Shown piece after piece: positions 58,696-64,000 of a stretch of DNA of 64,000 nt. Source of the DNA: Sphingobacterium daejeonense. GTDB taxonomy: Bacteria > Bacteroidota > Bacteroidia > Sphingobacteriales > Sphingobacteriaceae. Made by a program: the position numbers and the translations under genes. The stretch spans positions 3,286,001 to 3,350,000 of the forward strand of contig NZ_LR590470.1 of the NCBI RefSeq assembly GCF_901472535.1, given 5' to 3'. Position 1 is the stretch's first letter. Each line of letters begins with the position of its first letter. The notes below the pieces were generated by a model. It saw only the letters and a list, made by a program, of their open reading frames with translations, was not told the DNA's origin and did no database searches.

Positions 58696-59313
58696 TTATT
58701 GATTGATTAGGGAGATTAAGAAATCTTCGAATTCTTTGGTGGAATAATCTGCCATCCCTTTATGGTCAAATGCTAACTGACCTTGTTTGTTCAACACTAC
58801 GGTCGATGGGATAGAATTGCTCAACCAGGTTGCAGGTATATCACTTTCTGGAAAGTATATTGGCATATTCAATTTTTCTTTTGCCAAGAATTCCTTAGCA
58901 CCATCTAGGTTATGCTCAATTTCGACTAACATAAAGACCACTTTTTCATTGTCTTTATATTTGTCGTATAATTTTTGGATGGATGGCATTTCTGCTCGAC
59001 AAGGTCCACACCAAGTCGCCCAAAAATTTATAAACACTACTTTACCTTGCAGGTTATGCGTTTGAACGGTTTTGCCAGTTTCGTCAGATAAGGTCACTGT
59101 TTCGGTCATCACCATGGGTGATGCAGATTGTTCGCTGTTGGCAGCTGATGGTGTTGGCGTAGGTTGTTCAGGAACATCTGGTTTAAAAAGTCCAATTTTC
59201 ATCAGTCCTCTTTGAATCGCGACTCTAGTTGTCGGGGTAATTACGAGGATTGCTAAAACGACTATTAAAACCCATGAAAGGATATTTTTTGTTGAATTCT
59301 TTTTTTCAGCCAT
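58696..59313 (-). CDS. TlpA-like membrane-anchored thioredoxin
   Basis: 205 residues. A single N-terminal membrane helix ([15 protein letters not shown]) and a Pro/Ser-rich linker lead to a thioredoxin domain with [18 protein letters not shown] (WCGPC), and a cis-Pro loop [12 protein letters not shown]. It probably acts as a periplasmic thiol reductant, for example in cytochrome c maturation. It lies between the RluA and pyrF genes. Confidence 0.9.
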   Translation of the reverse strand: MAEKKNSTKNILSWVLIVVLAILVITPTTRVAIQRGLMKIGLFKPDVPEQPTPTPSAANSEQSASPMVMTETVTLSDETGKTVQTHNLQGKVVFINFWATWCGPCRAEMPSIQKLYDKYKDNEKVVFMLVEIEHNLDGAKEFLAKEKLNMPIYFPESDIPATWLSNSIPSTVVLNKQGQLAFDHKGMADYSTKEFEDFLISLINQ

Positions 59314-59315
59314 GA

Positions 59316-60058
59316 TTAGGAGTCAAATTTCTCTAGTTGTTTTAACAAAGTAGCAAAATCTTTCGGATAATCGGCTTCAAAAGCATATTCTTTACCATCC
59401 AATGTGAATTTCACTGCTTTTGAATGTAATGCAAATCTTTTCATAATCGGCAGTTCTTCTTGATCTTTTGACAGAGTAAATCCTCTTTTTTTGATCTGTG
59501 AAAGGTAAACAGGTTTTCCTCTGTACATGGCATCCCCTACAATTGCAGCGTGCTGTGTAGCCAAATGAATACGTATTTGGTGCATTCTACCTGTAATAGG
59601 CTTACATTCCACCAACGTATAATTCTTGAAATATTTTAAACTATTGAAAATGGTCTCTGCGGGTTTACCATTATACCTGTCGATAGTAACATTCTTGTTT
59701 CCTTGGTTCAAGATAGGTAGGTCTACAACAAGATTTTCAAATATATGAGTTCCCCCAATAATTGCATGATATGTTTTGTCTACCCTACGTTTTTCAAATT
59801 CAATAGATATCAACCTGTAAGTTTCAGGGTTTTTGGCGATCAAAAGTATTCCCGAGGTATCCTTGTCCAATCGATGACAGACCTGCGCATCGGGGAAATA
59901 ATTTTTTGCCAAACGAAGGATATTGACCTCATCACCACCTCTGGCATCTAAAGACGCTACAAAAGGAGGTTTATTGATAACAATAAGGTTATCATCTTCA
60001 TGGATGATCAATTCGTTGAATTTTGGAATTTAAATAGATTTTTCTCTTGTTGAGCCAT
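59316..60058 (-). CDS. RluA-family pseudouridine synthase (N-terminal frame break)
   Basis: The body carries the catalytic motif CHRLDKDTSGILLIAK, and RMHQIRIHLA. The uninterrupted frame begins at 60011 (MIIHEDDNLIVINKPP). One missing T at about 60022-60026 hides the true start at 60058: repaired it reads MAQQEKNLFKFQNFNELIIH, which gives about 248 residues and the usual lead-in. The target uridine is unknown. It is the first gene of the RluA-TlpA-pyrF run. Confidence 0.9.
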
Positions 60059-60129
60059 GTCGCAAAAATAAGAATAATTGCTAATTTTCTATAATTCAGT
60101 GCAGTTTAAGCAATAGGTTAAGATTCAGG

Positions 60130-60159
60130 TTGATACTCCTAATAAAATGCCTACTTTTG
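60130..60159 (+). promoter_or_regulatory. Candidate Bacteroidota promoter for panB
   Basis: GTTG (60129-60132) and TACTTTTG (60152-60159), with a 19-base spacer, match the -33/-7 pattern 18 bases before the panB ATG. Confidence 0.55.
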
Positions 60160-60177
60160 CAATAAAAGCAATCTAAC

Positions 60178-60993
60178 ATGTCAGTAAACAAAGTCATCAA
60201 GCGAATTACGACTTCTATTATTCGCGATATGAAAAACAGAGGTGAGAAAATAAGTATGCTAACCTCCTATGATTATTCTACAGCAAGGATTTTAGATGAT
60301 GCCGGAGTCGATGTACTTTTGGTTGGGGATTCTGCTGCCAATGTCTTTGCGGGCTATGAAACCACTCTTCCGATAACACTTGACCATATGATTTATCATG
60401 CTTCGGCAGTTGCTAGAGGTGCCAAACGTGCTATGGTGATTGCAGATTTGCCTTTTGGTGAGTACCAAGGAGCTACCGAAGATGCTTATAAAGCAGCGGT
60501 ACGAATGATGAAAGAATCTGGTGTCCATGCATTAAAATTAGAGGGCGGAACTGAGATTATCGATAATATTAAAAAAATCGTACAATCAGGCATACCTGTT
60601 TGTGGTCACTTGGGATTGACACCACAGTCAATTTATAAGTTTGGCGATTTCGGCGTTCGTGCCAAGGAAGATGCTGAAGCGGCAAAATTAAAAGAAGATG
60701 CCCTAGCTTTGCAAGAGGCTGGTTGTTTTGCAATCGTCTTGGAAAAAATCCCGGCGACATTAGCGGAAGAAGTTTCGATGATGTTGGACATCCCTACGAT
60801 TGGAATTGGCGCTGGAAATAAAACAGACGGACAGGTACTGGTCGTAAATGATATGTTGGGAATAACGCAGGAATTCAAACCGAAATTCTTAAGACAATAT
60901 CTAAACCTGAATGAAGAAATAAATAATGCTGTAAAGCAATATATTTCTGATGTAAAATCACAAAACTATCCTAACGAATCTGAGCAGTATTAA
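60178..60993 (+). CDS. panB: 3-methyl-2-oxobutanoate hydroxymethyltransferase
   Basis: 271 residues, standard length. It makes ketopantoate, the first step of pantothenate and CoA synthesis. Seen are ISMLTSYDYSTARILDDAGVDVLLVGDSAAN, KLEGG, GHLGLTPQSI, CFAIVLEKIP and TIGIGAGNKTDGQVLVVNDMLG. It has a good promoter and is followed after two bases by a membrane-protein gene. Confidence 0.97.
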   Translation: MSVNKVIKRITTSIIRDMKNRGEKISMLTSYDYSTARILDDAGVDVLLVGDSAANVFAGYETTLPITLDHMIYHASAVARGAKRAMVIADLPFGEYQGATEDAYKAAVRMMKESGVHALKLEGGTEIIDNIKKIVQSGIPVCGHLGLTPQSIYKFGDFGVRAKEDAEAAKLKEDALALQEAGCFAIVLEKIPATLAEEVSMMLDIPTIGIGAGNKTDGQVLVVNDMLGITQEFKPKFLRQYLNLNEEINNAVKQYISDVKSQNYPNESEQY

Positions 60994-60995
60994 TC

Positions 60996-61598
60996 ATGAA
61001 CAAAATCTTACTTATTGTAATACTAGTTGGAATATTGATCTATTTCTTGTCCCGAAGAGTGATGATGAAAGGTAAATCTATGTCCATTCAAAAAAGCAAT
61101 AAGCAAGGTTATTACTTGATAGAAAGCGGCGCCTCAATAATTCAAAAGACTATAAAAAAGACGTTGTTTAGTGTTGGGATCGGTGTGGTATTATTTATCA
61201 TTACTATTTTTTTAGCGCTGAAGGTTAAAATTATCCTGTTGATGCTTCCGATCAGCCTGTATTTAATGAGTCAATTATTTTTATTGAACAATCAATTAAA
61301 ATACGCCAAAGATCAACGTATTTGGTTCAATCCGAATACGAATGTGGTCATGATCGAATGGTTGAGTGGGAATACAGTTACCTTTAATATTCTAACTGAT
61401 GTTCAACAAGTTAAAGCTGTGAAGTCAGTTCAGAAAAACAACCAGATATTATTTGGTTATTATGAGATATCTGTTCATAATAACCAAATTTATGTACCTT
61501 TTATTCTAGAAGATAATCCGCTCAACACTCGTTTCTTTAAAACCCTTAAAGAAAACTATCCCGTTGATCCTAAATCATCACTTTTCCCTATGATCTAA
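60996..61598 (+). CDS. Membrane protein of unknown function
   Basis: 200 residues. The first hydrophobic segment is at residues 3-18 (ILLIVILVGILIYFL); a hairpin of two follows at about 58-95 (VGIGVVLFIITIFLAL; ILLMLPISLYLMSQLFLL). The C-terminal 100 residues are soluble with strands (ISVHNNQIYVPFILE). No family recognised. It is coupled to panB (two-base gap), and its end overlaps the next convergent gene by four bases. Confidence 0.75.
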   Translation: MNKILLIVILVGILIYFLSRRVMMKGKSMSIQKSNKQGYYLIESGASIIQKTIKKTLFSVGIGVVLFIITIFLALKVKIILLMLPISLYLMSQLFLLNNQLKYAKDQRIWFNPNTNVVMIEWLSGNTVTFNILTDVQQVKAVKSVQKNNQILFGYYEISVHNNQIYVPFILEDNPLNTRFFKTLKENYPVDPKSSLFPMI

Positions 61599-62884
61599 AT
61601 ATTCGGGATTTTGTATCCATTGTGATAGCCAGCAGCCAATAATTTATTAGCTTCTGATTCTTTAAATCTCTGTTTTTCCTTTTCCCAATAGATCTTTTTA
61701 CCTGTTCTATATGCGATATTACCCATTTGGGAAAACTTAGCAATATGGCTACCCACTTCCAATGGAGCATTCAATATATTTGGATTTTTAGTTCTTATTG
61801 CTTCCACAAAGTTTTCCATATGTAAATCCAAGCCATTGTCCACCTTTTTTTGATATGGCACAGCTTTCATTCTATCCATCTCAGGAATAACTTCCCAACC
61901 ATTTCTATCTAGAACCAAGGTACCATTATTACCGATAAAGGCAATACCATGTTCACGATTGTATGGTCCACCTGAGATACTCGTAGCATGCTCCCACTGA
62001 ATATTAAAGTCATCAAATTCATACACTGTTGTTAGGGTATCTGGGGTATCTCCGGCATCATCTGGATATGCAAATTTACCACCTGCTGCCATAATAGACT
62101 TTGGGTCAGACACTTTCATACCCAACAGGGCATAATCCAATAAATGGACTCCCCAATCCGTCATTAATCCTCCTGCATAATCCCAATACCATCTAAAATT
62201 GTAATGGAAGCGATTAGGGTTGAATGTTCGAGTCTTTGCTGGTCCTAACCATGCTTTGTAATCCACACCTGCTGGAACTGGACCATCAGGTTCTTTTGGC
62301 ACCCTCTTTTTCCATCCCAAATAGGCCCATGCCTTTACTAATCTTATTTTTCCCAACTGACCTGAATGCACAAAATCTATGGCATCCTTAAAATGTTTTT
62401 GTGATCTCTGCCATTGGCCTACTTGAACAATACTATTGTACTTTTCCTTAGCCTCCAACATTGTATTACATTCGACGATTGAATTCCCAATTGGTTTTTC
62501 AACATAGACTGCTTTACCAGCTTTACAGGCGTCAACCAACATTAAGCAATGCCAATGATCAGGAGTTCCTATTATCACGGCATCAACTTCATTGTCAGCC
62601 AAGAGGTCTTTATAATTTTTGTAAACTTTGGGATTTTGTCCCAATTCTTTTAAGTTTTTTAATCTATCCTGAATAACAGAATCGTCGATATCACTAATAG
62701 CAGTACAGCTAACATTAGATATTTTAAGGATAGAATTAAGGTCTGACCAGCCCATACCCTTGATTCCAATCGCACCGATTCTCAAAGTGGACTGCAGGTT
62801 AGTTTTTGCAAATAAGGATGAAAAATGTAAGGCCGGAAAAAATAAAGCAGACTTATAAATAAACTCTCTTCTGGAAATAGTCAT
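61595..62884 (-). CDS. Exported Gfo/Idh/MocA family oxidoreductase
   Basis: 429 residues. The leader ISRREFIYKSALFFPALHF is Tat-like. Rossmann start IGAIGIKGMGWSDL, binding loop IGTPDHWHCLMLVD, catalytic-region motif YVEKPIGNS (classical EKP). The C-terminal domain has WYWDYAGGLMTDWGVHLLDYAL. It is the fourth exported paralogue in the window and stands alone. Confidence 0.92.
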   Translation of the reverse strand: MTISRREFIYKSALFFPALHFSSLFAKTNLQSTLRIGAIGIKGMGWSDLNSILKISNVSCTAISDIDDSVIQDRLKNLKELGQNPKVYKNYKDLLADNEVDAVIIGTPDHWHCLMLVDACKAGKAVYVEKPIGNSIVECNTMLEAKEKYNSIVQVGQWQRSQKHFKDAIDFVHSGQLGKIRLVKAWAYLGWKKRVPKEPDGPVPAGVDYKAWLGPAKTRTFNPNRFHYNFRWYWDYAGGLMTDWGVHLLDYALLGMKVSDPKSIMAAGGKFAYPDDAGDTPDTLTTVYEFDDFNIQWEHATSISGGPYNREHGIAFIGNNGTLVLDRNGWEVIPEMDRMKAVPYQKKVDNGLDLHMENFVEAIRTKNPNILNAPLEVGSHIAKFSQMGNIAYRTGKKIYWEKEKQRFKESEANKLLAAGYHNGYKIPNI

Positions 62885-63018
62885 TCGTTTTAGGTTTATA
62901 TAAATGTACGATGTTATTGCAAATTCAGCATAATTTTATAACAATTTATTGAAATTATGTAACAATTCTGAACCCAATACTATCGAATTTTGTATTAATA
63001 TTAATCGATAGATTTAAG

Positions 63019-64000
63019 ATGAAAGAAAATCACACATATAAAGTTACTGGGATGACCTGCAATGGTTGCCGAACCAATGTTGAGAAGAAACTTAATGAGG
63101 TCGCTGGTGTTACCGCATCTGTCAATCTTGAAAAGGGAGAGGCCGAGATAAAATCAGACTCACCTGTTTCAGCTACTGATCTTCAGGACAAATTGGATGA
63201 ATTAGGTGGTCATTATCAAATTCATGATGATACATCATCCGAAATTAAACCTCATCACGAACACAAGGAAGAAGTTTCTGAAAGTGGACAATACATCTGT
63301 CCCATGTTCTGTGAAGGAAAGGATAAGATTTATGATGAGCCAGGTAGATGCCCAATATGTAATATGCATTTGCGCCCAGTTGAAAAGGTAGATTTCAATG
63401 CCCCTTCTCATCAGGAACATACACATCATAAACCGGTTCAAAATGAAAATAATGCTGGCAAGTATTATTGTCCTATGATGTGTGAAGGCGATAAGGTTTA
63501 TGACAAACCTGGATCGTGCCCTGTCTGTGGGATGAATTTGGAAAAAATTCCAGATACTACGCTCAAGGTTGAATATACCTGTCCGATGCATCCAGAAATT
63601 GTACAAGATCATCCTGGAAATTGTCCTATTTGCGGAATGGAACTTGTCCCTAACCAAGTTACTGAAGAGGATGACCAACATTACAGGAGTTTGCTTAAAA
63701 AATTCTGGATTTCTGTAGCATGTACGGTTCCTGTATTTGTTTTGTCGATGGGCGATATGTTGCCTGGCCAACCCATAAGCCAGGTGATTCCTTACAAAGT
63801 AAATGCATGGATTCAGTTGATCTTAACCCTTCCTGTTGTATTTTATACTTGTTGGATGTTTTTCCAAAGGGCATGGACATCTTTCAAAACATGGAATCTA
63901 AATATGTTTAGTTTGATTGGGTTGGGTGCAGCAGCAGCTTTTATATTTAGTTTACTTGCTTTCTTTTTCCCACAGATATTCCCAGCAGAACTCAAGGGCC
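63019..64000 (+). CDS. Heavy-metal P-type ATPase (CopA/SilP-like), N-terminal part
   Basis: Partial: the gene runs off the right edge. An HMA domain (residues 1-70) has GMTCNGCRTNV, the metal-binding CxxC. Three heavy-metal-binding modules follow at about residues 92, 148 and 185, each with CPM, then CPIC or CPVC and a nearby Met (CPICNMHL, CPVCGMNL, CPICGMEL). The first two are His-rich between modules. Membrane helices start at about residue 230 (FWISVACTVPVFVLSM). This order fits copper/silver exporting ATPases; the CPC motif would lie outside the window. Confidence 0.9.
   Translation, partial: MKENHTYKVTGMTCNGCRTNVEKKLNEVAGVTASVNLEKGEAEIKSDSPVSATDLQDKLDELGGHYQIHDDTSSEIKPHHEHKEEVSESGQYICPMFCEGKDKIYDEPGRCPICNMHLRPVEKVDFNAPSHQEHTHHKPVQNENNAGKYYCPMMCEGDKVYDKPGSCPVCGMNLEKIPDTTLKVEYTCPMHPEIVQDHPGNCPICGMELVPNQVTEEDDQHYRSLLKKFWISVACTVPVFVLSMGDMLPGQPISQVIPYKVNAWIQLILTLPVVFYTCWMFFQRAWTSFKTWNLNMFSLIGLGAAAAFIFSLLAFFFPQIFPAELKG

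Noticed and set aside
1..64000. tRNA, rRNA and known riboswitch signatures
   Set aside because: I looked for TTCGA-type T-loops with matching acceptor stems and for common riboswitch cores in the longer gaps and found none I could support.

Overview
The window looks like a chromosomal segment of a Bacteroidota bacterium, most likely family Sphingobacteriaceae (Sphingobacterium or a close relative). The pointers are low GC, TAnnTTTG-type -7 promoter boxes, an Oar-like TonB-dependent receptor, DUF4296 and acyl-ACP thioesterase genes, many Tat-exported Gfo/Idh/MocA oxidoreductases, lipoproteins with a bare Cys lipobox, and a paired 5'-nucleotidase split into two genes. No tRNA, rRNA, CRISPR array or prophage was recognised.

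Layout. 1-6.5 kb: flavin reductase tail, aromatic amino acid hydroxylase, acyl-CoA synthetase, then a lipoprotein gene coupled to a truncated cholesterol-dependent-cytolysin-like (CDC-like) gene. 7.1-18.9 kb: pdxH-nuoC-nuoD, YqgE, a PQQ sugar dehydrogenase, a ROK regulator, a split 5'-nucleotidase, an MFS transporter, recR, a Gfo/Idh/MocA enzyme and a LOG-family protein. 18.9-23.0 kb: a repeat island built from short hairpin repeats, holding a PIN-type toxin-antitoxin pair and a GC-rich IS4-family insertion sequence with clear inverted repeats and a 9-bp target duplication. 23.0-35.1 kb: a lipoprotein, the Oar-like receptor, mutS2, a DUF4296 protein, then yggS-GNAT-DUF3298-lysC-THUMP-like methyltransferase in one direction. 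35.1-40.4 kb: a large secreted protein of unknown function, a DinB protein, 107-bp tandem repeats, a Ca2+/H+ antiporter and an acyl-ACP thioesterase. 40.4-50.8 kb: a long minus-strand run that looks like one operon for periplasmic sugar oxidation (Tat-exported gluconate-dehydrogenase-type small subunit, Gfo/Idh/MocA, GMC flavoenzyme, MFS permease, TIM-barrel isomerase, ApbE, second Gfo/Idh/MocA, SUMF1-like protein, probably the AEC transporter). 50.9-64 kb: PagL-like deacylase, SMUG2-type glycosylase-DUF488-DUF2945, ClC channel, purple-acid-phosphatase-like enzyme, pyrF-TlpA-RluA, panB, another Gfo/Idh/MocA gene, and the start of a heavy-metal P-type ATPase.

A property of the whole window is a set of at least 22 single-base frame breaks, nearly all in short homopolymers, in a dozen otherwise normal genes on both strands. 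They are densest from 27.8 to 34.5 kb (mutS2 alone has about eight). They fit residual read error in a draft assembly better than gene decay, so broken genes are given here as single features with repaired extents.

The most interesting items are the CDC-like pore-former without its membrane-binding domain next to a lipoprotein gene, the hairpin repeats whose 5-bp stems change in a compensatory way around a triloop, and the sugar-oxidation operon with an orphan ApbE flavin transferase.
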